From Isoetes taiwanensis (taxonomy: Eukaryota > Streptophyta > Lycopodiopsida > Isoetales > Isoetaceae), in assembly GCA_021234155.1 (NCBI GenBank), contig JAJEKV010000004.1, positions 24,713,662-24,777,661 of the forward strand: DNA of 64,000 nucleotides, read 5' to 3'. Numbering within the stretch: the first letter of the stretch is position 1; each line of letters starts with the position of its first letter. This document shows, piece after piece, positions 36,601-47,541 of this stretch. The translations under genes and the position numbers were made by a program. The notes beneath the pieces are model-generated. The model did not search any database. It saw only the letters and a program-made list of their open reading frames with translations, and was not told where the DNA came from.

Positions 36601-36776
36601 GTCATTATCTCCGCTTGTCTAGTATCATCATTACTGCAAAGGTTTTTCCCTTGAAAACCTTTCGAGGCAGGGGTTTTTTAATCCTAGTAGTAATGATTTT
36701 ACTAGCCCATTGTATGGGTCCCATGACCTATTGGTCTCCGTGGACGTTAAAAAATCTATTCTATTCTATTCTATTT
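36601..36776 (+). other. LINE-A 3' UTR with hairpin and pentanucleotide tail
   Basis: GAAAACC ... GGTTTTTT (36653-36678) can pair as a stem and is kept in the copy at 149-176. The tail is (CTATT)n at 36755-36775. Such 3' structures are what LINE RTs recognise in some clades; that role here is inference. Confidence 0.65.
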
Positions 36777-37429
36777 ATGTTGTCAATTATGACATGACCA
36801 TCCTGGCATGGCCTTTCATTAGTGACAGTATTGTGCACGTAGACACAAATAAGTTCTTTATCAGCATGGAAAAGAGCCATAAATGGAAGAAATAGAATCT
36901 TAGTCCGCCTCCACCAGATCACACCCAATGCCATTAAAGGAATTTGATGTTTTCTAATTATTAAGTGATGTAGTTCCTTTATAAGCCGTCTTAAAGGATA
37001 TATCACATACTTTTCAGTTCTTTTAGAATTGTACGCATTTTTTGATTACTTTTTGCGAGGGGTGTCATAGGGCACACTCACGCAAGGGGCGACATAGGGC
37101 AGTGAGAGTTCTCTTTTTCCTCTTCCTCACAATCGTACAATACAAGTATGAAATTAATACCATTAAGCACATTTGTTTGTAATCTTATAGTCTCACTAAC
37201 ATCGCTATAATACTCCAACTCCTGGGAATGTACCCCATAAATTAGGATCGCTATCTATGGTCTGAAACAACAATGTCAACAATGTCAGCAAGGCTCACCC
37301 TTAGGCGAGCAAATAATTAGCCATTCTATATAGAGCTAATAGCTCATTTCTAGATTTAATGTATTCACAAAGATATGTTCCAAGCTTCGGTGGAGATAAA
37401 TCTAACAAAAGCGAAAAAAGACCACATAT
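36777..37429. other. Intergenic, no gene recognised
   Basis: AT-rich sequence. A minus-strand open frame at 36761-37006 shows no family I can name. GGGGTGTCATAGGGCACACTCACGC and GGGGCGACATAGGGCA are two similar short stretches at 37060-37100. Confidence 0.5.
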
Positions 37430-37615
37430 GATTTGGTGCTACTCTCGGATATGATCAAAGGCCGAGCACCTCAGTAATGCATGATCCTCGTCCTCCACTT
37501 GTGCTTCAAGGCAACGTAGGCAAAAACATAGTTCTCTTGCCACCCCTTGCTCCTGCCCTCTTTTGATTTCTAGACAATGCGAACTAAGTCTCAATCTAGC
37601 AATGAGTTGCCATTT
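37430..37615 (-). pseudogene. LINE C-terminal zinc-knuckle relic
   Basis: On the minus strand an open stretch reads IARLRLSSHCLEIKRG, VARELCFCLRC, VEDEDHALLRCSAFDHIRE. This parallels LINE-A's IASIRTGSHMLRIETY...LPREARLCACC...EDESHTLLSCPAFEIVRN, including the zinc ligands. It is an old fragment of a related LINE in the opposite orientation. No other LINE domain is legible around it. Confidence 0.65.
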
Positions 37616-38879
37616 TATATTTTATACAACTAAGCTCCACATTTAGATAGGCCTGCTCTTCATAAACTACCATAGCATTAACTTTTTGTCTATAGAAGTT
37701 TTCTCTTTACTCTATCTTATGTAAAGCTCTACGGGCATCCAAACTCCTAAAATTCTTGTTGGACATTAGCCTACCATTCAAAGCTCCCCACTTGCAGTGA
37801 AAATAATAGCTAAATATTAAGTCAAGATCGCTCTATCCTACAATTTTAGATGCCTCCCGAAGATCTTTAGGCAAAATGATTTAGATAATAATCAATCCCT
37901 AAAATATCAATACCCTGGTACAAAAGACCTTGCTATACAATGAGTTGAATTCTCAGCATAGGAAGTTAAATTCCTATGAGAACGATGCCCACCCACTTCC
38001 AATGCCGAACGATGAGAACGATGAGATCAACATTTCATAATTTTAGGCATCTGCATGTATAATGATGTAGAAATCCGATAGAAACCCGCGGAAGAACTCC
38101 CAATATCGTGCAATGGAACATAGCATACATGTACAAAAATAAAATAAAATCAACGAATAGATTGAGCACATTGTGAAGGTGGAACTTGCAAGACAAGACC
38201 TAACATAAAATCATCAATCTCGGTCTCAAAAACGAAAAAGAAGGAATGTCTACAAACTATTTTTGCTTCCAAGTCCACTGCCTTGATCGATAATTAGGTT
38301 GATATAATGGCTCAAAGATGTTTCATGTTAAAACTCATCTTGCCTAACAGCAAGGTAGACGCTCTAAAATTGCACGAAATGTTGCACCATTTGTGCAAAC
38401 GTGCTAAGTATAAATCAGCATAATGTTAACTTTAGTGGTTTTTAATTGGCTTACTTCCTTCAATGGTATCAATTCAGGCAAAATTATTTTTTTTTGTGGA
38501 CTATTTTTATTTTTCGTGTTCCTTTTTTCTTCTTCTCGAAGATGTTGGTAACCTAAATTCGTTTCGAGGCCCATACGGTGTACAATACGGCGGCGTACAT
38601 GGTAGGCTAATACAGTCGGGATTTAGTTCAGTGTGGTCTTCTCTATCTTCCTTTCCAGGGCGCTCGGGTTGCTTGGCCATGGCCGCTGCCGACCTCCTAC
38701 ATCCGGCTTCTAGGTGTGGTCTCACTATTTTATGCTTGGCATGAAGAGGGTTCTTTTATTTTTCCTTTTCTGTTGAGAATCGACATTGCCCAGCCGCGTC
38801 TTCGTTGATTTGTTGATAATAGGGTCAACCCATAAGAGCAGGAAGGCATCAAAGAAGGAGATTTGTTTTTGAAGTGAGT
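37616..38879. other. Intergenic and upstream region of the CCCH gene
   Basis: No coding sequence or transposon end recognised. 38463-38744 is open on the plus strand but has no family signature; the last few hundred bases should include promoter and 5' UTR. I see no convincing TATA box at the expected distance. Confidence 0.45.
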
Positions 38880-41781
38880 ATGGCAGCGGCAGCAGCAGCA
38901 TCGGCTTCGTCTCCTGCAGCGCCGGCTGTTATGGCAGTTCCGTCGGTTAATGTTGCTGGAGCTGTTGAGGAAGATGCTGCCAAGAAGAAGAGTACAGATT
39001 GCGTTTATTTTCTAGCCTCGCCCCTCACTTGCAAAAAGGTAGTCGCTTTATTGTGACACTCCGCATGGACTCTCTTTTGTATATTTTGGTATCTGAGAAG
39101 ATTGACTTAGATTTACACGATTCGGTCCCTTAGATGCTAGCTTATTCAGCGGAAGCTGAGTTCTCTTTATTGTTTTATTTTCATAGAACACATCCATTTT
39201 ATGTCATGAGTTTTAATCCTGCAGACCAAATTTTGAGTCTGAGTGTTTTTGGGAGATTGGTTATGTGCCCTTTCTGCACCTTACCTTTTTGAACTTGTGT
39301 ATACGGCGAGTTTGTGTTTATATCAGAATTAAGTTTTCCTTTAGGGTATTTGCTCATTATGATCCTTTTTTTTTTGCTTTACATTGCATGGTTAAAACTT
39401 TGCAATTTCATGCAGGGTAATGACTGTGAATTTCGCCATAGTGAACAAGCACGGCTCAACCCAAGGGATTGCTATTATTGGTTAAATACGCACTGCTTGA
39501 ATCGAGATTGCCCATTTCGGCATCCAGTATGTTCTTCTACAACCTTTATGTGTGTATATGGTTTATCAGTGGTGAATTGATTGCCAGCTTGTCAGACTAC
39601 ATAGACATGGATATAGTGTATGGTAGTTGGTGCGCATTCAACATTTTATAGATGTAAAAAGATGAATGACATGAATACAATATGATTAAATTTAAAACTG
39701 TTGCAAGTTATAAATACAGGTTTTTAATTTAATTAAGTATTGAGTGTCTCATGTTTCTGTACAATTTACAGCCATTGGATGGAAGGCCAACCACGCCTTC
39801 GCCGTCAGCTGTGCCTGCAGCAAGCAAGGCTGGAGTTCCATGTTATTTTTATCAACAGGGCTGCTGTACTAAGGGTGGAAAATGCCCATTTTCGCATGGA
39901 CCTGCCCCGGCTACGAACCATAATCCCAGTGCTCCAGCTAAGCCTGCGAAATTTCCAGCGGCTAATGGTGTTGAAGTTGAGACTAAACAATCATCATCTA
40001 CAATGCATGTAGCTGCTTCAAAAGTTTTCTCTGCCCCAAATTCAGAATCATCTATTTCCAAGGTAAAGGCAGCACAAGTGGGCGAACTTGAAACTCTCCC
40101 ATATGCTATACAGAAAGTAAAAGCTGTGCAAACTGCTTCCGCTGTGCCAATAGTGCGACTTTCTGATCAAAATTCATCTTGGTTGAAGAAGCCTATGCCT
40201 GTTGTCAATACTGCTCAAAAGGATGCTAAACGTTTGCAAGTTATTGGTAATACTGCAGTTGATGTTTCTCGGCCTCCAAAAATGGCCACAACTGATAGCA
40301 GCAAGGTGCGGCCTATACAAATGAAATCCTGGGGGTCGGAAGAAAGACAAGAGCGGCCTTTTGAGCCACTTGCAAATGATAGAGATCCGTATTTCCCCAC
40401 GGATGAGCTTCGGCTTTCTCATGGACCTCCAGAGCTTCGCAAAGCATCTATACAAAATCCATTAAGGGGGATGCATTTAGGAGAGTCTACTGTTAAGGAT
40501 GACTATAATCTTTCCAATGAAAGGAGGATACATTATGAACACCATTATTATGATCGCAACCTTAGTTCTGCAGAGCAGAATGGGTCTGATCAGAGACTTA
40601 GCAGAGCCACCTACAATGATATGTCTGTGGAACGGGCCATTCCAAAGGACAAGGCAGAATTTCCTATGGAAGAAAGAGGCAGATCAAGTAGTAGAAACGA
40701 TTTGCGCAATCGCATAGGGAAGCGCAGAAGAGATGAACGAACAGAGCAGCAACCTAATCTTCATGCGTGGCGAGATGGAATAGAAGATTCTGGCCGTGGA
40801 CTGCAACAAAAGAGAAGGCAAGATGAAATCCAAAGCAAGTACAACCATGACATTCAAATGCATAGCTTGCTTGCTTCTGACCGTAAGAACTTTGACAGAG
40901 ATGTCAGAGGGAGATGCCAATCAGCAGAAAGAGGCCTTGACCTTGGTAATACTAACATTAGAGGAGACTATCGGACTGAGAAGTTGCCTTTCAAAAATTC
41001 AGGTTATGACCACTCTCAGGAAGAACGAGTTAGAAAAGTATCAGAGAAAGTTGGAATTGAGCTTCCACCAGTCTCTGAGTTGAGAAATGCTGCACCTGTT
41101 GGGGGTTATAGAAATATTGATATGTCAAAGGACGCAAATTTTGCTGGACCAAAAACCCTGGCACAGATTAAAGCTGAGAAAATGAAATCTGCTGGTAATT
41201 CATCAGCAAATGGACATGCATCTGAAAGAAGTCGTGAACATCCTGGAAGTGTGTTGTCAAGGATTGGATTAGATCCTGTAGCTGCGGAGACATCACAGGC
41301 TGCCACCAATGGGCTTGCCAAAGATCCCAGGTCAAAACATGAGCCAAAAAAAGCAGACTTTAAGAGTCCTAAGCCACTGAGTGTGATATTGAAAGAGAAG
41401 CAGAAACTTGGTAGCAGTGATGAGAAGCCTCAGTTTGAAGCTGACAGAGAGATTGAAGATGGTGAGCTTGTTCCAGAGAGTTTTCAGCCCATGGAGAGTG
41501 CGGAACCTTCTTTTGAAAGTAGAACTGCTACAGCAACTCCTGTGTCTGAAGATGACCAAAACACATTGCAAGAGCGGCCAATTAAGGTTTCTGAGATGAA
41601 GGAGGAGGAAAGCTTGTTGGATGTTTTGGATAAGAACAGAGATGATGCAGATAATAGGTTATCAGATGAAGAACTTGAAGATGCAGCAGAATCTGAAGAA
41701 AGGAGTGACTATGAACTTGATATGGATGAAGATGATGAAGACGATGATTTTGCTAAAAAACTTGGAGGCTTCTTTTCTTAA
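38880..41781 (+). CDS. Zinc finger CCCH domain protein (Arabidopsis C3H17 type), 3 exons
   Basis: Three coding exons: 38880-39038, 39416-39526 and 39772-41781, with GT-AG introns of 377 and 245 bp, both in phase 0, giving 759 residues. Finger 1 is C41-C51-C57-H61 (C-x9-C-x5-C-x3-H), finger 2 C72-C80-C85-H89, and finger 3 C114-C122-C128-H132. The signature CVYFLASPLTCKKGNDC is that of plant C3H17-like proteins, which I recall from Arabidopsis At2g02160. After the fingers come a long charged, probably disordered region, short motifs GPKTLAQIKAEKMKS and SPKPLSVILKEKQK, and an acidic tail ending DDFAKKLGGFFS. Such proteins are nuclear RNA- or DNA-binding regulators; the exact role here is unknown. 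Start chosen because the ATG opens the Ala-rich exon that splices in frame. Uninterrupted by transposons and the only intact host gene. Confidence 0.93.
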
Positions 41782-42297
41782 ACAGAAGCATGCTCTAGAA
41801 GTTTTTGATTTTCCCTGAGCTGCCAATGTACCAAAGATTATTAGTTCAAAGAACTAATTTTAGTGTTCAATTATCCATTATATTTATTATTCAGAAAAGC
41901 CGACTTCTAATTTTGCTATGTTAAATTGTATACTATCAGACGTTGACTTTTAACTCTTGTTTGAGGAAAATCAGTGTAAAATTGCAATTAACATTTCTTA
42001 TTCACATTGAAGAAGTGCTAGCAAAATATCAGTCCATGTCCATGGTGTCATGACCACAGACCATGGCATTTGTTCATGGTTTTGTTAAACCAAAATATAT
42101 AAAAAACAAGAAAAACTTATTTCCATTAGTATCTTATCCAGCTGAAAGGGTCATAAAGGGCCCCTATGACGACGTTGAAGCATTGCGCATCATTAAGTGT
42201 CTTTATTAATTGTAGTAGTGGGGCACGCAAAGGTGTTCATTATTTTCTCGCTTAAGCAGATGTTGATTTTAACTCATTTTTCTAGAGGAAAATAAAA
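41782..42297. other. 3' flank of the CCCH gene with direct repeats
   Basis: 3' UTR and spacer. GAAGAAGTGCTAGCAAAATATCAG at 42008-42031 recurs at 43280-43303, and the alignment extends (with a ~55-bp insertion here) to about 42112. CAGA(C/T)GTTGA(C/T)TTTAACTC occurs three times (41938, 42258, 42388). No gene. Confidence 0.5.
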
Positions 42298-43252
42298 GGG
42301 AAAAACTACAAAAGACCTTATGTTTTGACGAACTTTATTAGATGCCCCTAACTTTTCACTATTTCATCAAATGCCCCTGGTCAAAGCAGATGTTGATTTT
42401 AACTCTTATTTTTGTATTTTTGTAGAGGAAAATAAACGGGAAAAACTACAAAATGCGCTTAGTTTTTGATGAATTTCATTAGATGCCCACAACTTTTCAT
42501 AATTTCACCAAATGCCCCTGGTCAACATATAATGTATTTTGTATTTTTAAAAATTATTCAAATACCCTTAATTTTTATGTTGATTCCTTAAATGCCCCTA
42601 TGTTTCTTGCTGAAACCCTAAGCGCCATCATCTAGAACCATCTTCGGCAATTTGCAAGATCATTTGATGTGTTTCTTTTCAAATTTTAAAAGTTGCAGAT
42701 TCACAAAATAACTTTAAGTTTTAAGCAAAATATTGAAATGCCCTTGAGCAACATCATATTATCACTGGAGGCGACATCACACCTAGAACAGTAGGACAAT
42801 ACCAGGGTGCATGATCTCCCAATAGGTTGCAGGGTCAGAAGTGAGTAAAAAGGCTTGGTGGGCCTCCAGAATCGTGAGAGTCTATGCCTCTAGAATTGTG
42901 AGAGATAATCCTTCAAAAAATCCCGACAAAATAGAATCGGTGAAAAATAATGAGAGCTTGTGAGCAAAAATCAATGGAGCAGGCAAAACTTGATGGAGCA
43001 GAATGAGTCTCAATCAGAAGTAAATTTGATGGAGCCTCCCATGCTTTCTTCTTTCTTTTTAAGGAACCATGCACAAAAGTCGGTATTGATCCAAGAACAA
43101 TGGTAAAAGAATATCCGTTGAAAAAGGGCATTCCGTTGAATACCAAAATACGAAGGGCATTTTGTGAAACTTGAAATGTTACAAAAGGGTATACATTGAC
43201 CAAGGGCATTTAATAAAATAATGGAAACTTAGGGGCATCTTGTAGTTTTTTC
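42298..43252. mobile_element. Non-autonomous TIR DNA element, about 955 bp
   Basis: Left end GGGAAAAACTACAAAA is inverted at the right end (TTGTAGTTTTTTCC at 43239-43252); the inverted similarity extends about 65-90 bases and includes AGATGCCC...CAAATGCCCCTGGTCAA. The left arm is doubled in tandem with a ~140-bp period (42298 and 42438). No transposase frame lies between. The target duplication is unclear (A-rich flanks). The family is not identified. Confidence 0.55.
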
Positions 43253-43282
43253 CAAAATGGAATAATCTTCCTTATTGCATTG

Positions 43283-43470
43283 AAGAAATGCTAGCAAAAT
43301 ATCAGTGTGAACCGAAGTACATAAAAAAAGGAGAAGGATTCGCTTCCGTTTGGTATCTTCAAGCTTCTAGAGATGGTTTTATATGAGCACTATAGATGTG
43401 AGATGGATCACAATAGTTATGTAATCAGTATGCATGCAGACGACTCTTCTATTCTTACTAGCAAGGGAAA
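43283..43470 (+). pseudogene. Copia RT relic
   Basis: Across two frames the plus strand gives a ...WYLQASRD / YEHYRCEMDHNSYV stretch followed by HADDSSIL, matching the Ty1/Copia RT order YGLKQA..W...F....DH..YV......YVDD.L. It is short, frameshifted and without flanking RT, so it is a fragment. Confidence 0.5.
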
Positions 43471-43489
43471 ACAACTTCTTCTTCTTTCT

Positions 43490-43776
43490 TTCTTTTTTTT
43501 TATTCCTTTTTCTACACAGTACTTATTAAATTCCTCTGAGAAGTACTCTTCTCCCCTGTTTGATCTTGCACATTTTATTTTTCTTCCTGATTGACACTCA
43601 ACCTCTGCAGCATCTATTTTAAAGGCTTCAAGTGAGAAGTCTTTAGTTCTATGGCAGTAACACTTAGTTTTTCTGCTAAAATCGTCAATGAATGTGATAA
43701 AATACTTCTTTTCTATTATGCCTGTCACGATTAAGGGGCCACATAAGTCTGTATGAATTAGATCAAGAGTATCACT
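43490..43776 (-). pseudogene. Copia integrase core relic
   Basis: Minus strand reads DTLDLIHTDLCGPLIVTG, then KKYFITFIDDFSRKTKCY, SGRKIKCARSNRGEEY and FNKYCVEKGI: the Copia integrase core with catalytic Asp in HTDLCGP; the second Asp position reads RSNRGEEY, so it is lost (usually RSDRGGEY). Cut at 43776 by the chromovirus LTR and at about 43490 by a junction with plus-strand RT sequence. Confidence 0.75.
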
Positions 43777-44086
43777 TGATCATTCGATTTGGGGCAAATT
43801 GGGATAGGGATCCAATTTGCTGCCCCAAATTAGCATTCTCCTACTGGCCAATCGAGTTTGGCCAGGTGTCCTCTTCCGTAGCTTAACTTAATTAGCTTAA
43901 TTATTTTTAATTAGATAATTATCCCTTAATTATAGGTAATTAAACCTTTAATTAAACCCTTATTAATTTAGCATAGCTAAATTAATCCTTTGTGGTTAGT
44001 CTACGTACCCCCATGATGGCGTATCCTCGGCCCGTGACGTGTCAGTATAGTTATACGTACACCGTATAAATATGTGGAACGTCACA
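43777..44086 (-). repeat. 3' LTR of chromovirus
   Basis: On the minus strand starts TGTGACGTTCCACATATT directly after the G-rich polypurine tract and ends ...AATGATCA beside Copia sequence: 310 bp with TG and CA ends. A hairpin GGGGCAAATTGGGAT...ATCCAATTTGCTGCCCC lies at 43791-43826. The low boundary is inferred from the end of the Copia frame. Confidence 0.7.
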
Positions 44087-44314
44087 TTCTCCCCCCCCCC
44101 AGAATAATGCTGTCCTCAGCATTGGGGCTTGTTAGAATTTGCCAATATGTTCTACGATCTAAACAGTATGAAATTTAATAAGTTACACACAAAGATAAGA
44201 GTATAATTTCTTATTCCTGAAGGTAACACAATTTCAGAGAACTGTTTAAGCACCATCGTGCATTTCACATGATTATGGCAATAAAAGAATCAAGGACCGG
44301 AGTCCAATAACAAG

Positions 44315-44670
44315 TGTTAACCACCTAGTGGTTAACATTGTGCATGCACATGTTAGGTGCATGCACATGTTAGGTGTCAGTGGTGGCAGACTGACACTTG
44401 GCATGATTAGGTTAACATAAGTGTAGGGATTAGATTTAGTTAGTGTACGGCTCAGATTTGCGGTCTACACTATATTAGACCGGAGCCTCTTCAGATGTAC
44501 TCAGGTTTGATCTCATATTTGGAGAGCCTCATTTGGCCACGTTCCCCTTCATTCTTTGTACATATTCTTTTGTCTTGTTCTTGTTTTGTGATCATGAGCA
44601 TGGCAGCTTTGTAGCATCCGGCAGTCATGGACTGCTGCTGCAGGGTGTATGCCAAGAACTCAAACTAACA
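44315..44670 (+). repeat. 5' LTR of LARD-like element
   Basis: TG...CA. Starts with a near-palindrome TTAACCACCTAGTGGTTAA, then two copies of GTGCATGCACATGTTAG and a hairpin GTGTCAGT...ACTGACAC. The promoter is presumably within; no clear TATA box. Confidence 0.85.
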
Positions 44671-44689
44671 CTGGCGCCGTTATGCCGGG

Positions 44690-47541
44690 TTCGCTCGTGA
44701 TCACCTTCTTGAGCCTTGCTGTTTTGCTGTTGTCTTTGCTGCTCTTATCCAAATCAGTTCTTGAATACTTCTTGTACACTACTCTCAACCCTTTAATCCC
44801 TTTATTTGGCCCAACCAGTTGTTGAAATGGTCCGACTGGAGGCCCCTTTGTCAATTAATTCCTTAGCACTTAGTTTGGTTATCAAAATCGTTTTCAAAAA
44901 CTCTGTTTTTTATGGTGCAGCAAGTGCAGTTTTACAGTCAAGGGTTTATGGAGTGGTGACAGCACTCCAATCTGCAAACATATCAGGAAAATCCAGTGTT
45001 TGTTTTTCTTATCTTCTATCTTATCTTCTATCTGCTGCAAAAAAATATCCAAAAAATCATGATCCTTCTTGTTATTCTTTGTTTATCAGCAGTTTGTGCC
45101 TTTTGCACACCCAATTCCAAAAAAAACAAAAATATTCTACCTGGGGGTAAAAGCATGTTAGGGTGTCCCTTAAAAAGTATTATTTAGTGACCAAAAAAGT
45201 ACCTAAAAAGATAGCCAGGACTGGGTACTGGGTACCTGTATAATATCTCAATATAAGGTATGTTTTAGAACTTTTTATATAGATATTGGTCTCCGATAGC
45301 ATTATCTTTATCTTAACTTTGAATATTAACACGTCCTTGACTTTTATTTTGGATTTGTGTATTAGTTTTAATGAAAAGAAAAATGAGAAAGTACCCAGTT
45401 CTGAAGTACCTAGTGTATGTACTTTTGCAGGTTCCAAAAGTGGTACACCCTAACATGCTTTTACCCCTGGATTGCATTACCGAGCATCTCACATGGAGCA
45501 TATCAATAGCATCTCAGTTTGTATCTGCCCATCTTCAAGCGGATTTCTTTTTCAGGTTATTTCGTTGAGGGCCAGCACTTTGGCTAGCCCCCAAAGCTCA
45601 GTAGCAGCAGGATTACGCCACATCTTAGTATCTGTATGACAGAAGATTGTTCATCTTTCCAGCATATCTGGCTCTCGAGCTTTGTTCTTCAAAGAATCAT
45701 ATGATATGGCCTCTGCAGCTCCTGCAACTCCCAGAGTTCCATTGTTTTAAGGCCCATCAATGACAGACGATTTGGGGCAGCTTCATGGACATGTGATGCA
45801 CGATTTTTTACAAGCTGGGTCCACAGATAGTTCATCAAGTCTTTCAAATTCGTCTACCTTCTTCTTGATTTCTTTCAGAGGGCCAGTACTTGGGCTAGCC
45901 CCCATCCATCTGTTCCGGCAGATAAAGGTTGCAACTTCAACGGCAGCTCATCTATCGGTGGATCTTTGAAGCAACGGTCGGCTTTCTTAAAGGCATCACA
46001 GTAAACAAGTAAACATTTTCATCACTCAAAGCTAGATTTTATTCGAAAATCTTTGTGGGTCAGATATTTTATCTCTCATAGCCAGCAGGTCTCAGGTCAG
46101 ATTCCTTCAGGCTCCTTAATCTGTGCTATCTGCAAAAAAAGCAAATGATTTCATCAGTTAAAGAGGATTCCACCATCCTTGCGGGGCAAAGTCCAATATC
46201 TACAGCTGTGTGCTTCCAAGTAGCAGCCATTATTTCCCCTCTGCATCAATCTACCGCAAGACCGCTACGCAAACCAAATGGCTCTGTTCTAGCACGCCCG
46301 GCCAGTTCATGTTTTTCACGTATCTGGCTCTTTTCAGTCTGCAACTTCCAATCGTTCTTCTTATTGAGTTTTTCAAGAGGGCCAGCTCTGTGGCTAGCCC
46401 CCATCCATACTCACCTGCAGAGAATCGTTGGGTTTGATACCTTCAGCTACCTGCATCACATACACTCAGTTAGTATATCATATCCATCTGCTCACATACC
46501 GACTGCCATAAACCTCTGTCTTCAGAGCCCGCACGCCTCAGCATCCATTCCCGCCTCATGCATACACCGCCATCAGTTCTTACTAAAATCGCTCTGTACT
46601 GCCTATCCGACCATCTATCAAGCAAAATCAGGCAAAAAATAGCATCATTTACTCCAATTACGGCATTACGTCCGGGCCTTGCCTCCATTCAAATGACTTT
46701 ACATTTTACAATCCTACTATATCAGGGCCTTTCCTTCTATTTTCGACCTTCCTATCCGAAGACTTCCGGAAATCTTGGCCGCCATAGCCTACCTCTGTTG
46801 CAGAAAATCCGGCCGCCCTTGCAACTATTTTTCTCCATCTGCTCCACGCTAGGCCTGCTAGGTTTTTTTGGACCCAACGGCTCAGATCTGGCCGCCCCTA
46901 ATTTTATGGTTCGATGATCTGATCACGCCACACTTCACGGTCAGCAACGCCACGCCAAACCCGCGCCCGCCCACGCTCATGGACCCACGCCGTCATTTTT
47001 GCCCACGCCGTCATTTTTTGCCCACGCCAATATTGCTGGCTGATAACCACCCACGGCCACGGCCACGGCCCATCTCCACGGCCAATGCCACGCTCTTCAT
47101 GCTCCTTTGGTCCACGCTCACGCTTCTTTCCACGGCCCACGGCCCACGCTACTATCGGAGGAGCCACGCTCATGCTCACGCACGGCTCATGCATTTGCTG
47201 GTCTATGGCTGATCACGGGGTCTGCATTTTCCGATCATTTTCAAGGCCCCCTTCCTATTGTTTTAAAGTGGGATTTTTTGTTATTGCTTGACTTACCCAT
47301 GGTATGAGGGTAAGTTATATATCTTCTTAGCCCACTTACTTATGGCCCATCCACATCGACATTATTTGGGCACTCAATTTTGACATCGCAGCTCCGCTCA
47401 TCTTTCTTTGACACAACAAACCATTACCGGTACCATCTTTTTCGCCCCTAAAATTTTTTGGCACCATGTTGTAATTGTCGGACTTGTCTTATAAAAAGTC
47501 TCCGTACATATTTTTGTGCTAAAAACTTTTTTAGGGGAAGC
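44690..47541 (+). other. Non-coding interior of LARD-like element
   Basis: No open frame with a recognised domain. It contains a foldback segment (45141-45471), three copies of a GGGCCAG...GGCTAGCCCCC module (about 45570, 45880, 46380) and a GC-rich stretch of CCACGGCC/CCCACGCT words (46920-47200). Structured leader-like RNA is a possible role; not shown. Confidence 0.6.
45141..45471. repeat. Foldback (MITE-like) segment inside the LARD-like element
   Basis: GGGGTAAAAGCATGTTAGGG at the left (45146) is inverted at the right (CCCTAACATGCTTTTACCCC, 45448-45467). Pairing continues inward with gaps through AAGTAC and TGGGTAC blocks for about 90 bases. No target duplication recognised. Confidence 0.6.

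Larger units (their letters stand above)
24973..36776 (+). mobile_element. LINE-A (non-LTR retrotransposon), split by LINE-B
   Basis: Plus-strand element with an ORF1 C-terminal domain, AP-type endonuclease, RT, a CCHC zinc knuckle and a 3' UTR ending in (CTATT)n at 36755-36775. It lacks the ORF1 N-terminus, so it is 5'-truncated or joined to the tRNA-like array by rearrangement. LINE-B splits ORF2 at 28438/35996. Several frameshifts and a stop at a likely Gln codon near 36056 show it is dead. Confidence 0.85.

Noticed and set aside
36761-37006. 81-codon minus-strand ORF, possibly LINE-derived
   Set aside because: No LINE motif could be placed in it.
38463-38744. Upstream exon or uORF of the CCCH gene
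   Set aside because: No splice donor leading to 38880 could be supported and no conserved sequence was recognised.
46145-47212. ORFs of 75-165 codons in the LARD-like interior
   Set aside because: Pyrimidine- or CCACGG-rich composition, no retroelement domain, and overlapping frames on both strands.
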